In this document: positions 44,756-52,937 of the stretch, one piece after another
How positions within the stretch are numbered: the stretch's first letter is position 1
Layout: each line of letters starts with the position of its first letter
NCBI GenBank assembly: GCA_020073545.1
Contig: JAIQEZ010000013.1
Coordinates: forward strand, 1-52,937
DNA length: 52,937 nucleotides
Direction of reading: 5' to 3'
Source of the DNA: Terriglobia bacterium
GTDB lineage: Bacteria; Acidobacteriota; Terriglobia; UBA7540
Notes under the pieces: model-generated
The model's database searches: none
What the model saw: the letters and a program-made list of their open reading frames with translations, nothing else
Told to the model about the DNA's origin: nothing
Translations under genes and position numbers: made by a program

Positions 44756-44803
44756 CAGACTGAGAGACTCCTTAAATGCTCGCCTCTATTCGAATTGCTT
44801 TAA
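44302..44803 (+). pseudogene. Four-helix-bundle (S23/IVS) protein, frameshifted
   Basis: From ATG 44302 (AGGTGG upstream) the frame gives MKCVEDIHAWQKARELVREV to EVQSLALRCS and stops at 44554-44556. In the +1 frame the sequence continues as the family would: LYVALDVGFTAHDEFDRLYR to GLTSYLRR. Removing one base near 44536-44540 (CAGTCCCTTGCTTTACG) joins the halves into a full ~120-residue S23 four-helix-bundle protein. So there is either a frameshift or a sequencing indel. The shifted frame stops at 44803, inside the permease gene start. Confidence 0.7.
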
Positions 44804-46179
44804 TGACCATCCGGTTGGTGATGCGCACCAAGGTGGCGCTCTTCTTCACCTTTCTCTTCCCCATTATTTTCCTCTTCGTTTACTTAGGCCTCTTCGCGCA
44901 CGGCAACCCCGCGGCGGTGATTTACTTCTTTGGCCCCCTGGTAACGCTCAACATCATGGGGAGCGGCTTTTGGGGTTTGGGAATGCAGTCGGTGATGCAG
45001 CGCGAGCGGGGCAGCCTGCGCCGTTATCGCCTCGCGCCGATCGGCCCGGGTACCATGGTGGCGAGCAACCTGCTGGCGAACTACCTGCTGGGACTCCCGA
45101 CCGTCGCGTTGTTGGTTGTGTGCGCGATGGCTTTCTTCCACATGCCGCTCCAAATCAGCCTGTTGGCGCTGCTCGTTTTGGTCACGGCGGGCACCTTCGC
45201 CTTCGCGGGATTCGGCCTGACGATCGCCAGCATCGCCAACACCATGCAGGAGGCGCAGGTCTATAACAACGTCGTCTGGTTCGCCCTGCTCTTTCTCTCC
45301 GGCGTGACGGTACCTCTGCCCATGCTCCCCCATTGGATCCAGCGCTTCGCGGCCTTCCTGCCCGCCACCTATCTGGTCACCTCGTTTCAAGCCATCATGG
45401 TGCGCGGTGATTCGCTCTTCGCGCACGGGGCGGAAATGCTGGTCCTCCTCGTCTCCGGAACCTTCGGCCTGCTCTTTGCCTGGAAACTCTTCCGCTGGGA
45501 AAAAGAGGAGAAGATCTCCCGCCACGCCAAATTGCTCGCACTCAGCTGCATCATCCCTTTCTTGGTGATGGGCGTTTGGATGAACGCCCGCGGGAATCTC
45601 ACCGCCGCCTGGGCGGAAACTTTCTCGATGATGAGTCGCCCCCCGCTGAGCGGGGAGCAACCCGCCGCCCCTACCGACGCCAACCTGCTCGCTGACTTCG
45701 AGAGTCCCCAGGAAGCCGAAAACCTGCTGAAGCGCTGGCAGATTTCCACCGAGGCGAGCGCCGCCGGCCATTCGCTCGGGGAGCTCGACCTGGTCTCGCC
45801 CGGCGCCGCCGGCACCGCGCACGCGCTGCGCTTCAAAGGCCACGTCGCACCCGCCCCCGACTCCGATCACGGCAATGTCGCAGTGCGATATACCTTCTCA
45901 CTCACTCCTCGCGACCAGGGCCCGCGCGGCATCCAGTTTGACGTGCGCGGCGACAGCCGGCTTTTCCAGGTCAAGGTCGAACCTCCCACCTCGGCGTTCG
46001 CCACGCCCGCCCTCAGCTTTGTCCCCGACTCCGACTGGCAAACTGTTCGCCTGCCCGCCGCCTGGCTCGCTAAGCCCGCCGGCTCCTCGCCCACGGGCAC
46101 CACCTGGGTATTGGAGATCCTGGCCGATGGCCCGCCCGGCGATTTCAAGCTGGACCTCGACGAGCTCCGCCTGTACTAA
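44776..46179 (+). CDS. ABC exporter permease with a C-terminal extracytoplasmic-like domain
   Basis: A 467-residue protein. The N-terminal ~245 residues are an ABC-2 type permease with about six membrane segments (LMTIRLVMRTKVALFFTFLF at the start, GFWGLGMQSVMQRERGSLRR in the loop). Another hydrophobic segment lies near residue 255-270. The C-terminal ~165 residues (LLADFESPQEAENLLKRWQ to LDELRLY) resemble a CIA30-type or galactose-binding beta-sandwich domain, an unusual fusion. The substrate is unknown. The start follows the mobile element. Confidence 0.82.
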   Translation: MLASIRIALMTIRLVMRTKVALFFTFLFPIIFLFVYLGLFAHGNPAAVIYFFGPLVTLNIMGSGFWGLGMQSVMQRERGSLRRYRLAPIGPGTMVASNLLANYLLGLPTVALLVVCAMAFFHMPLQISLLALLVLVTAGTFAFAGFGLTIASIANTMQEAQVYNNVVWFALLFLSGVTVPLPMLPHWIQRFAAFLPATYLVTSFQAIMVRGDSLFAHGAEMLVLLVSGTFGLLFAWKLFRWEKEEKISRHAKLLALSCIIPFLVMGVWMNARGNLTAAWAETFSMMSRPPLSGEQPAAPTDANLLADFESPQEAENLLKRWQISTEASAAGHSLGELDLVSPGAAGTAHALRFKGHVAPAPDSDHGNVAVRYTFSLTPRDQGPRGIQFDVRGDSRLFQVKVEPPTSAFATPALSFVPDSDWQTVRLPAAWLAKPAGSSPTGTTWVLEILADGPPGDFKLDLDELRLY

Positions 46180-46525
46180 TACGAGCGTGAAAAGTAATGT
46201 GACGTCTCCCAGGTCGAAAAGTGGACATGGTCCCACCGTCCGACGGCCCTACCCCTTGGGAAAACGGGTGTTCCGGCTTGTGGGGACAGGTAGGGGTTTT
46301 GAACTTGCTCCGTGGATGTCACTTCCCTTCCTGTGTTTGTATTAGTACGATGCTGGAGGACCAAGCAGGTGGCGGGCCCTCACTGCCCCGGGCTGGGGCC
46401 CGGCACAAACGTGTCAACCGGTTGTCCATCTGAGGGCAGCCGCCGCGACGCGCAGCGAATGGTTTCTGCGCAACCTGCCAGCTTCGGGATTCTGAAGAAG
46501 AGCTCAAAATCGAAAGGACTGTCCC
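46180..46525. other. Gap before the esterase gene
   Basis: 346 bases without a gene. It contains a GC-rich palindromic run (GGGCCCTCACTGCCCCGGGC, about 46375-46394) that may be a terminator of the exporter operon. The promoter of the esterase gene should be near the end of the gap. Confidence 0.4.
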
Positions 46526-47680
46526 ATGAGGATGAAACGAACCCCCCTGATCTCTTTACTGCTTTTCCTCGTTGTGATTGTCTCCGGCTGGGCTCAGAGG
46601 CCTCAACCGCCCCAGCCTCTTCCGGTACTTCAATCGCCGGAGGTGAACCCTGACAATCGCGTCACGTTCCGGTTTCGTTCTCCGAACGCCAAAGAGGTTC
46701 TTTTCGCCCGCGAGGGTGAAAAACCGGTGCCCATGCAGAAGGACGACCAGGGCGTCTGGAGCGTCACCACGGACCCGCTGGAACCCGATTTCTACGGCTA
46801 CTCGTTCGAGGCCGACGGTGTCGGCCTGACCGACCCCTCCAACCCCCTGATGAAGCCGAACCTGCTTCACACGCAGAGCATGGTGCATGTGCCCGGACCC
46901 GCATCGCTCCCCTGGGAGGTCAACGACGTTCCGCATGGCATGATCCACCACCACTTCTATAGGTCGGGTGTGGTGGGCGACAACCGTGATTTCTACGTTT
47001 ACACTCCACCTGGCTATGATCCCCGCGCGAAGCAGCTTTACCCCGTCCTCTGCCTTTTGCATGGATTCAGTGACGACGCGAGAGCCTGGACGGTGGTCGG
47101 CCGCGCGAATGTGATTCTCGATAACTTGATCGCTCAGGGTAAGGCCAAGCCCATGATTGTGGTGATGCCGCTCGGCTATGGCGCACCGGAGATGGTGTCC
47201 CGGGGCTTCCAGGCTTTCCGCGACGATGCTCTCCGCCGGCGGAATTTTGAAAAGTTTCGTGAAGGCTTGCTCAAGGAAGTCATTCCCCAGGTCGAAAAGG
47301 ACTATCGGCTTTCGCGGGACCGTGATTCCTGGGCCATCGCGGGTCTGTCGATGGGCGGGGCCGAGTCTCTCTTGACCGGGCTGAATGCTCTCGACCACTT
47401 TGCCTGGATCGGTGCCTTCAGCTCCGGCGGATTGAGCGAGGAATTCGAGGCGGATTTCCCGGGGCTCGACTCGAAAGCCAACGCCCAACTACACCTGCTC
47501 TGGATCGCTTGCGGCACGGAGGATTTCCTCATCGACGTCAACCGCAAGTTGCGTGAATCGCTCAAGTCCAGGGGAGTCCGGCACACCGACGTCGAGACGC
47601 CGGGGGCGCACACCTGGATGGTCTGGCGGCGAAACCTGGCGACTTTCACCCCGCTCTTGTTTCAGCGCAGCGCGCACTGA
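46526..47680 (+). CDS. Secreted esterase of the enterochelin-esterase/feruloyl-esterase family
   Basis: A 384-residue protein with a signal peptide (MRMKRTPLISLLLFLVVIVS). An N-terminal immunoglobulin-like or CBM48-like domain (VTFRFRSPNAKEVLFAREG) is followed by an alpha/beta hydrolase domain. The nucleophile S275 is in IAGLSMGGA and the catalytic His in PGAHTWMVWRRNL. This is the plan of Fes/IroE- and xylan-esterase-like enzymes. It probably cleaves ester bonds in plant polysaccharides outside the cell. The acid residue was not assigned. Confidence 0.87.
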   Translation: MRMKRTPLISLLLFLVVIVSGWAQRPQPPQPLPVLQSPEVNPDNRVTFRFRSPNAKEVLFAREGEKPVPMQKDDQGVWSVTTDPLEPDFYGYSFEADGVGLTDPSNPLMKPNLLHTQSMVHVPGPASLPWEVNDVPHGMIHHHFYRSGVVGDNRDFYVYTPPGYDPRAKQLYPVLCLLHGFSDDARAWTVVGRANVILDNLIAQGKAKPMIVVMPLGYGAPEMVSRGFQAFRDDALRRRNFEKFREGLLKEVIPQVEKDYRLSRDRDSWAIAGLSMGGAESLLTGLNALDHFAWIGAFSSGGLSEEFEADFPGLDSKANAQLHLLWIACGTEDFLIDVNRKLRESLKSRGVRHTDVETPGAHTWMVWRRNLATFTPLLFQRSAH

Positions 47681-47866
47681 GAGGGGGATTTCAACCCGCA
47701 TCACCGTGGCTGCTGGTCTTCCGAGCTGCGCCGCATCTGCTCGCGCACCACCCAGGAACCGTGAAGTGAAAGGATAACTCTAATGAGCTGCCTTTTTCGA
47801 ACCGCGTCCGAAACGTGTGCCGTGCAAAAGCCTTGTGAATCAGGCCGGCGAATTGGCGAGGGACAA

Positions 47867-48880
47867 ATGAAAACCGTTACTTCCGAACCGATAGGTTCGT
47901 TCTTGAAGAAACTCACCCGTCACTTAGCCTTGATGGCTATCTTGATTGCGGCGCTGAGCGCCGAGCCCGCGCTTTCGTCCGGCGCCGCCGCTCGCGCCCT
48001 CTCCGGGGCGCCGGTGCAGGCGGGTTCAACTGCATCCACGGCCCAACCAAGTGCGAACGAACCAAAGGTAATCCCTCTTTGGCCGGGTGTTGCCCCTGGG
48101 TCGGAAGGCTGGACCCAGCAGGAGCAGGAGGCCTTTGCTCCGCAGTTGAAGTCGAGGATCGTCCACAACGTCGCACGTCCGACGCTTACGGCCTTCTTCC
48201 CTGAAGCTTCGGTCAGGAATGGGACAGCCGTGATTGTCTGCCCAGGCGGTGCATTCCACTTCCTCGCGATCGAATTTGAGGGCACGGAAGTTGCCACTCG
48301 GCTGAACTCGCTCGGCATTACAGCGTTTGTCCTGAAATACCGGCTCGTACGAACCGGAGATGACGCCATGCAGGAGACGACGGATCATTTACGCGACCCG
48401 GCGAAGATGGCGGACTTGATGAAAACGCTGCGTCCCCTGGTGCTCGCCGATGGCCAGCAGGCCATAAGGGTGGTGCGCGAGCATGCGGCTGAATGGGGGC
48501 TTGCGCCGGATCGAATTGGCATCATGGGCTTCTCGGCGGGCGCGGCGGTCACAGCCGCGGTCGCCTTGCAGCACGACTCGGCGAGCCGTCCGGATTTTGC
48601 CGCGCCCATCTATGCGCCGGCTCCTGAACAGTTCGCCGTGCCGGCGGATGCCGCCCCACTGTTTGTCGTTTGCGCCGACGACGATGCCCTGGTTCCTCCC
48701 GACCATAGCGTCCGTCTCTATTCGGCCTGGCATGCTGCGGGTCATCCCGTCGAACTGCACGTCTATGCGAAAGGTGGCCATGGCTTTGGGATGAAGAAAC
48801 AGGGCTTGCCCGTGGACCAATGGACAGACCGTTTCTCCGACTGGCTGAAAGCGCAGGGATTCCTCAAGCCGGCGCACTGA
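47867..48880 (+). CDS. Secreted alpha/beta hydrolase (BD-FAE/acetyl-xylan-esterase-like)
   Basis: About 337 residues from ATG 47867, with GAGGG upstream. A membrane-crossing or signal segment lies near the start (HLALMAILIAALSAEPALSS). The hydrolase has the oxyanion sequence PGGAFHFLAIEFEG, the nucleophile S223 in GFSAGAA, and a C-terminal His in AKGGHGFGM. It lies 186 bases after another esterase on the same strand, so the two are probably used together on hemicellulose. A longer 5' frame from 47783 lacks support. Confidence 0.85.
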   Translation: MKTVTSEPIGSFLKKLTRHLALMAILIAALSAEPALSSGAAARALSGAPVQAGSTASTAQPSANEPKVIPLWPGVAPGSEGWTQQEQEAFAPQLKSRIVHNVARPTLTAFFPEASVRNGTAVIVCPGGAFHFLAIEFEGTEVATRLNSLGITAFVLKYRLVRTGDDAMQETTDHLRDPAKMADLMKTLRPLVLADGQQAIRVVREHAAEWGLAPDRIGIMGFSAGAAVTAAVALQHDSASRPDFAAPIYAPAPEQFAVPADAAPLFVVCADDDALVPPDHSVRLYSAWHAAGHPVELHVYAKGGHGFGMKKQGLPVDQWTDRFSDWLKAQGFLKPAH

Positions 48881-48982
48881 CTGCGTTCGGGCAGCGAGAC
48901 GCGCGAGGGGATGTCCGTTTGGGGATTTGGAACTGCCGCCGTGGAATGTGGGAGCGGTTACCGCCGTGCCCGGGACGTGAAT

Positions 48983-49519
48983 TCAGCAGAACAGGTACTT
49001 CCGCCAGCGCTCATCCGAGCGCCCCAGCATGCGCATGATTTGCCGGCTGGTGTGGAGTGTGAAGGGACGTGGCGCCCGCAAGAGTCGCAGTCCCGCTTCC
49101 TCGGGCAGCCGATCCCCTTTCAGGTTGTTGCAGCGATGGCAGCAGGCGACCAGGTTGTCCCAATCGGTGTGGCCTCCGCGGGAGCGCGGAATGACGTGAT
49201 CCAGCGTGAGCTCGTGCGCGGGCATGACGTGCCCGCAGAACTGGCACGTGTAACGGTCACGCAGCAGGAGGTTCTTCCGCGAGAGCGCTCGCGTCTGGTA
49301 GGGAATGCGCCGGAATTCCATCAGGCGAATCACCGAGGGCACGCGGACGGCAAATTGTGAGGAGTGAATGAACTGGCCGTCTTCTTCTTCCGTGGTCGCC
49401 ACACCTTTCAGAACCAGCACGATGGCGCGGCGCACGGCAGTGACGTTGATGGGCTCGTACGTGGCGTTCAGCACCAGTACGGGTTCTTGTAAGACGCGTT
49501 GGTGGCCATCCTCCGACAT
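48983..49519 (-). CDS. HNH endonuclease
   Basis: A 178-residue protein with an HNH domain. [25 protein letters not shown] has two zinc cysteines and the DH of the active site; [20 protein letters not shown] holds the Asn and the second zinc pair. The N-terminal ~80 residues ([19 protein letters not shown]) are typical of a widespread HNH family of unknown target. Overlap with mobile DNA is possible but no mobile-element context is seen. It lies just downstream of comF on the same strand. Confidence 0.88.
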   Translation of the reverse strand: MSEDGHQRVLQEPVLVLNATYEPINVTAVRRAIVLVLKGVATTEEEDGQFIHSSQFAVRVPSVIRLMEFRRIPYQTRALSRKNLLLRDRYTCQFCGHVMPAHELTLDHVIPRSRGGHTDWDNLVACCHRCNNLKGDRLPEEAGLRLLRAPRPFTLHTSRQIMRMLGRSDERWRKYLFC

Positions 49520-49563
49520 AACACTTCGCCTGTGGGAGCAATCGACGTCCGCTCCTCACCCCA

Positions 49564-50466
49564 TTATGTCCAGTCCCGGCCAAGTCCGTCAACAGGGATG
49601 TCGCTCTCCGCGGACGCCAAGTCAGGGAATTGTGGCGTGGCCCGCGCCAGTGTCAGCCCGATTACGCGCACTGCACCCGCGCGTTTCAAGGCCCGCGCGC
49701 AGGCGGAAAGCGTTGCACCCGTGGTCATCACATCGTCGATGACCACTACCGTGCGCCCTCGAACTCTCTCGGGTTCCACCACCTCAAATGCCCCGCGCGG
49801 GTTCTCGCGCCGAGCGGCCAAGCTCAATCCGGTCTGCGGCGGAGTGGCGCGGCGTCGACGCAAACAGCCTTTCACAACCCGCAGTTCCGACCTGCCCTTT
49901 CCCTTTCTGAGCGCATTCACCATGCCCGCCACCAGCAGTTCCGCTTGATTAAAACCGCGCTCGCGCTGCCGGGAAGGATGTAAGGGCACAGGTACAAGCA
50001 CGGGCAAGGCGAGTCCACGCAACTCTTCGTCAGAATCCCAAGTGATCGCCAGCAGTTCACCCAAGCGTTTGCCCAAGCGTTCTCGGCGGCCAAATTTCAA
50101 ATGCAGGATGATACGGCGGAGACTGCCGGTGTAGAGACCGAAGCTACGTGCCTTGTCGAACCCCGGGTCATTCTTCCGGCACTGCCCGCAGAGCGGCGTG
50201 GCGGAATCGAGCGCCTGTGCCGACGCGAAGGGAAGACCACAGCGTGTGCAGAGAGGCCCGGTCCAGGGCTCCAGGCTCGCCCAGCAGGCCCGGCAAATGC
50301 GCAACGTTGCATCGCTCGAGAGTTCCTGCCCGCAAAGCGAGCAGTTGGTTGGGAAAACAACGGCGAGAATGCCATCCAGGAACTCCCGAAGGAGTGACGT
50401 CCGGCGAGAGTGGGGCTCACTATCCAGGGAGAAGACGAACCTCGCAGGGGGAAATTCCGGGGGCAA
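49564..50466 (-). CDS. comF: ComF-family phosphoribosyltransferase-like protein
   Basis: A protein of up to 300 residues; TTG 50466 is the first base after the DksA-like gene's stop and no better start is visible. The N-terminal zinc-ribbon-like cysteines (CSLCGQELS, CRACW, LCTRCG, CGQC) precede a type I phosphoribosyltransferase domain with the PRPP loop VVVIDDVMTTGATLSA. ComF helps DNA uptake in competent Gram-positive bacteria. In other phyla its role is less clear, but the fold is constant. Proximity to the DksA-like gene suggests co-transcription. Confidence 0.88.
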   Translation of the reverse strand: MPPEFPPARFVFSLDSEPHSRRTSLLREFLDGILAVVFPTNCSLCGQELSSDATLRICRACWASLEPWTGPLCTRCGLPFASAQALDSATPLCGQCRKNDPGFDKARSFGLYTGSLRRIILHLKFGRRERLGKRLGELLAITWDSDEELRGLALPVLVPVPLHPSRQRERGFNQAELLVAGMVNALRKGKGRSELRVVKGCLRRRRATPPQTGLSLAARRENPRGAFEVVEPERVRGRTVVVIDDVMTTGATLSACARALKRAGAVRVIGLTLARATPQFPDLASAESDIPVDGLGRDWT

Positions 50467-50826
50467 CTAGAGCAGGCCTTGATCTTGCTTTTCCTGGCAC
50501 TCGATGCAGTGGCGGGCCCAAGGCACTGCCTCCAGGCGTTTTTGCTGGACTTCTTCCTGGCACGCCACGCACTGTCCGTAGGAACCGTTTTTCATGCGTT
50601 CGAGCGCCTCATTCACGAGTTGCAGCATACGGCGATTCTCGTCGCTCTGGTGAAACAGAAACTCCTTGGTGTAGGAGTTCGCTGCCTTGTCCGCGATGTC
50701 CTGCGTGGCCTCTTCATCGGCCTCACGCCCATCTTGCTCAGACTTGGTCACCAGGCGGAGCAGTTCCTCCTGTTTGGTCAGGAGGCGTTTCTTGTAGGAG
50801 TCGACCTTCTTCTTATCCATGCGCAA
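50467..50826 (-). CDS. DksA/TraR-type zinc-finger protein
   Basis: A 119-residue protein with a long N-terminal coiled coil (VDSYKKRLLTKQEELLRLV) and a C4 zinc finger (CVACQEEV to CIECQ). The finger sequence matches the DksA/TraR C4 type that reaches the RNA polymerase secondary channel and works with ppGpp. The acidic tip (DxxDxA-like) is seen as DEEATQDIADKAA. It lies directly upstream of comF with the stop and the next start adjacent. Confidence 0.88.
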   Translation of the reverse strand: MRMDKKKVDSYKKRLLTKQEELLRLVTKSEQDGREADEEATQDIADKAANSYTKEFLFHQSDENRRMLQLVNEALERMKNGSYGQCVACQEEVQQKRLEAVPWARHCIECQEKQDQGLL

Positions 50827-50935
50827 CCTTATTTCGACCTTGAGCAGGTCACAAACTAAAAATTCTACGAGCGGGGACTCAAAACTGTCAAGCCCTACCG
50901 ACAGCCCGCCCAGGGGATTGACCTTCCGCAGGTTT

Positions 50936-51487
50936 TTAGGGCGTCACGGTTAACCTGCCCAGCGACAGTTCCAGCATCCATTTCCGTTCGCCCAGGGCTG
51001 TGACCTCATCCAGCAACCCGGCATTGACAAGAATATGCTGCGCGTTGCCGCCGCTCGCGTTGGGCGCCAGGGGATCGGTGTAGATGATGTTTTTCGCGTC
51101 CCTCACCGCTTTCTTGAAGGCTTCGATGGTCGAGAGATCGGGTTTCTTCGCGCCCTCCTTGATGGCGATGCCGATGCCGGTGCGGGCAAGGCGTGTTTGC
51201 GTACCGGGCTGGAATTTCGCGCCTTCGGCGAATTCACCCATCGTCGGCACCGCCGAGGCCACGACATCGTAAGGGTGATCGGCCAATTCCTTGGGGAGGA
51301 GGGCGGGATTGGAGGCGGTGATCGTGACCTTGTTGCCGGTTTCTTTCTCGAAATCGGCGGCCAGGGGCCGGATCGCGTTCTGCAGGGCGCCGGCGATCAG
51401 CACCTTCACCTCCGCCGCTTGCGCCATGCCGCCCGACAGGAACAGCGCCGCCGCGGCGCAGACGAGTTTATGACAAGCGCCGTGCAT
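50936..51487 (-). CDS. Molybdate-binding protein-like (ModA), C-terminally truncated
   Basis: About 183 residues from ATG 51487, with GGGAGG upstream. A signal peptide (HKLVCAAAALFLSGGMAQAA) and the first lobes of a ModA-type anion-binding protein are clear (VKVLIAGALQNAIRPLAAD, DPLAPNASGGNAQHILV). The usual ~70 residue C-terminal part is absent: after DEVTALGERK the sequence turns into WMLELSLGRLTVTP and stops. The homology break is near 50975. The gene follows a chromate-transporter pair, consistent with oxyanion binding. It may be inactive. Confidence 0.8.
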   Translation of the reverse strand: MHGACHKLVCAAAALFLSGGMAQAAEVKVLIAGALQNAIRPLAADFEKETGNKVTITASNPALLPKELADHPYDVVASAVPTMGEFAEGAKFQPGTQTRLARTGIGIAIKEGAKKPDLSTIEAFKKAVRDAKNIIYTDPLAPNASGGNAQHILVNAGLLDEVTALGERKWMLELSLGRLTVTP

Positions 51488-51553
51488 CGTTTCCTCCCGC
51501 AAGCTTTCGCGTCACTGGAAGCCTATGCCTTGACCTTCCGCCCGGCAAGCGCC

Positions 51554-52084
51554 TCAAACGAATTGCACGAGCACATAGATCACGGCCGTAACGGCCATGA
51601 TCGTGTACATGCCCACACGCGTGTAAAGCAGGACCGCCGTCGCCGCGACGGTGGTAAAGATCTGCAGTGCATCGACCTGGGCTGCCTGAAGCACCGCGAG
51701 CGCTCCGGCGAAGACAAGGCCCACCGCGACCGGAGCAAGCCCGCGCTCTACGACGGCGCGCCAGGGGGAGTCCTTGCTGGCGTGCCACCAGCGCACCGCC
51801 CCGTACACCACGAGCGAGGAGGGAACGTAAATCGCCAGCGTCGCCGCCACGGCGCCGAAAAAACCTGCGACCTGCCAGCCGATCAGGGCCACGATCAGCG
51901 TGCTCGGCCCTGGCGCCGCCCGCGACAGCGCGAAAACGTCGACGAACTCGCGCCCCGTCATCCAATGCTGGATGTCGACGGTCTGGTGCTGCATGTCGGC
52001 GATGATCGCCTGGCCACCGCCGAACGACACCAGCGACAGGGGCGCGAACACCAGAGCGAGCGCGATCAGGCGGTTATCGCTCAT
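51554..52084 (-). CDS. Chromate transporter-like, second half (short-chain CHR)
   Basis: About 176 residues from ATG 52084, which overlaps the stop of the upstream half-gene as ATGA. About four to five hydrophobic segments (LSLVSFGGGQAIIADMQHQ at the start is the CHR signature). ChrA family members of short-chain type are encoded as two adjacent half-size genes that assemble into a transporter for chromate or sulfate. Together with the modA-like gene this reads as an oxyanion transport operon. Confidence 0.88.
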   Translation of the reverse strand: MSDNRLIALALVFAPLSLVSFGGGQAIIADMQHQTVDIQHWMTGREFVDVFALSRAAPGPSTLIVALIGWQVAGFFGAVAATLAIYVPSSLVVYGAVRWWHASKDSPWRAVVERGLAPVAVGLVFAGALAVLQAAQVDALQIFTTVAATAVLLYTRVGMYTIMAVTAVIYVLVQFV

Positions 52085-52650
52085 GCGGATGGCCCTCGGC
52101 TCGACCAGCGCTGGAACGCGATGCTTGCGGGTGTGACCACGAGCACCACGGGCAGCATCGGCCAATGCAGCACGCCGACGGTGAGAAAAATCGCCGCGCC
52201 GATCAGAACCGGGACCGGCTTGCGCACCGTTCGGGCGAGCTTGACCCCGGTGTAGAGCGTCATCCCGATGCCGACGGCGGCGAGCCCGCCAAGGACCGCA
52301 TGGGCGGTGGCCGAGGTTCCGTAATGAACATAGATGTAGCCAAAGGCGAGGATGACGCAGAAAGGCGGCGCCACCATACCGAACGCCGCCACCGTCCCCC
52401 CGATACCTCCGCGCAGATGCGAGCCGACATAGATCGAGAGGTTCACGGGGTTGGCGCCGGGCAGCACCTGGGAGAGCGTGAGCGCGGTCATGAAATGCTC
52501 TTCATCGAGCCAGCCTCGCCGTTCCACCAACTCGCGGTAGAGCCAAGCCGCCGTGCTGCCGCCGAAACTGGTGACGCCGACATGGAAGAACACCAGAAGC
52601 AACGCCGAGAGCGGAACGCGGGTCTTCTGTGTCACGGGATCGGAGGTCAT
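52081..52650 (-). CDS. Chromate transporter-like, first half (short-chain CHR)
   Basis: About 189 residues from ATG 52650, 17 codons inside a longer frame from 52701. The CHR signatures FGGSTAAWLYREL and QVLPGANPVNLSIYVG and several membrane segments are visible. It forms the first half of the split ChrA pair; the two starts and stops overlap by four bases. Confidence 0.88.
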   Translation of the reverse strand: MTSDPVTQKTRVPLSALLLVFFHVGVTSFGGSTAAWLYRELVERRGWLDEEHFMTALTLSQVLPGANPVNLSIYVGSHLRGGIGGTVAAFGMVAPPFCVILAFGYIYVHYGTSATAHAVLGGLAAVGIGMTLYTGVKLARTVRKPVPVLIGAAIFLTVGVLHWPMLPVVLVVTPASIAFQRWSSRGPSA

Positions 52651-52833
52651 CAAGGCGGGGGCGGTTCGTGGCGCGAGGTGGTGTAGCACCGGAATCTGCA
52701 CTGTCCATGGCGCATGGGAGCGCGCCCCACACTGTGGCGCCCTTTTTCCTTGCGGGCGGCCGCAGCGTCGGAATATTTTACACTTGCAAGGCGAATAGTC
52801 CCCAGGTCATTGAAACTTCTCAGTGATTGTTGT

Positions 52834-52849
52834 GGGCATGAGAATTGCG
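52834..52849 (+). promoter_or_regulatory. Candidate sigma-54 promoter
   Basis: GGGCATGAGAATTGCG matches the consensus TGGCAYRNNNNTTGCW at 14 of 16 positions (first base and last base differ). The GG and GC are ten bases apart as required. It lies 36 bases upstream of the start of the edge gene (52885) on the plus strand. A sigma-54-dependent activator would be needed; none is in the window. Confidence 0.55.
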
Positions 52850-52884
52850 TCCAGGCTAAATGACGTTTCAGGGAGGTCGAAGAC

Positions 52885-52937
52885 GTGATCAAGGCAAGAG
52901 GCAGAGCGATGGCGGCTGCAACCGTTATTGCGGACTT
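52885..52937 (+). CDS. Start of a gene leaving the window
   Basis: From GTG 52885, with GGGAGG eight bases upstream, the frame reads VIKARGRAMAAATVIAD, the beginning of a possible signal peptide, and reaches the window edge open. Function cannot be judged. The ribosome site and the sigma-54-like promoter upstream support it as a real start. Confidence 0.4.
   Translation, partial: MIKARGRAMAAATVIAD

Noticed and set aside
51035-52255. A 406-codon plus-strand frame opposite modA and chrA.
   Set aside because: The minus-strand genes show intact family motifs; the plus frame does not.

Overview
The window looks like chromosomal DNA of a GC-rich, diderm, soil-type bacterium, most likely an Acidobacteriota member. 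This rests on the gene mix (mfd, a SurA-type chaperone, fabZ, dusB, rsmI, a TonB-domain protein, an M23 peptidase, GH127, a RhaT-like transporter) and on the many short dispersed inverted repeats between genes. No rRNA or marker gene is present, so the placement is an inference. The last 2 kb (from about 50.94 kb) reads differently, more like Alphaproteobacteria, and may be transferred DNA or an assembly join.

Layout. 0-6.6 kb: the 3' end of a GH127 glycosidase, an enolase-superfamily sugar-acid dehydratase, a 7Fe/8Fe ferredoxin, an MBL-fold hydrolase, a lone receiver protein, an RmlD-like reductase and a secreted TPR-matrixin protease. 6.9-9.3 kb: a peroxide-defence island made of a peroxiredoxin whose catalytic Cys codon is an in-frame TGA (a probable selenoprotein), a thioferritin-type Dps-like protein, and a divergent OxyR-like regulator with both redox cysteines and a candidate OxyR box over its start. 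9.3-14.8 kb: a six-gene cysteine cluster on the minus strand (cysM, JAMM protease, CysO-like sulfur carrier, MoeZ-like activator, cysK, serine acetyltransferase). The carrier has eight residues beyond its Gly-Gly, so it should need trimming by the adjacent JAMM protease. 15-25.6 kb: housekeeping genes (kinase, receiver protein, hldE C-domain-like, mfd, SurA-like, yhaM-like, fabZ, dusB, PilZ).

25.6-35 kb is a repeat-rich accessory stretch: a RelBE-like pair between 41-bp direct repeats, an M23 peptidase, a GYD protein, an array of a 24-bp coding-like repeat, rsmI, a TonB-domain protein, tRNA-Gln and tRNA-Ser genes and a GIY-YIG protein. 35.6-37 kb holds a 33-residue membrane peptide just ahead of a RhaT-like sugar transporter. 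37-41.8 kb holds secreted proteins of unknown function that share a Cys-rich module present three times, once as a pseudogene. Then follow ackA, an ABC exporter whose two genes are separated by a four-helix-bundle gene bounded by inverted repeats, two secreted esterases, an HNH endonuclease, comF, a DksA/TraR-type protein, a truncated modA-like gene, a split chrA pair and, at the right edge, a sigma-54-like promoter in front of a gene that leaves the window.

The most striking systems are the OxyR / thioferritin / selenoperoxiredoxin island and the carrier-protein cysteine pathway beside it. Together they put about 8 kb of sulfur, selenium and peroxide chemistry in one place.
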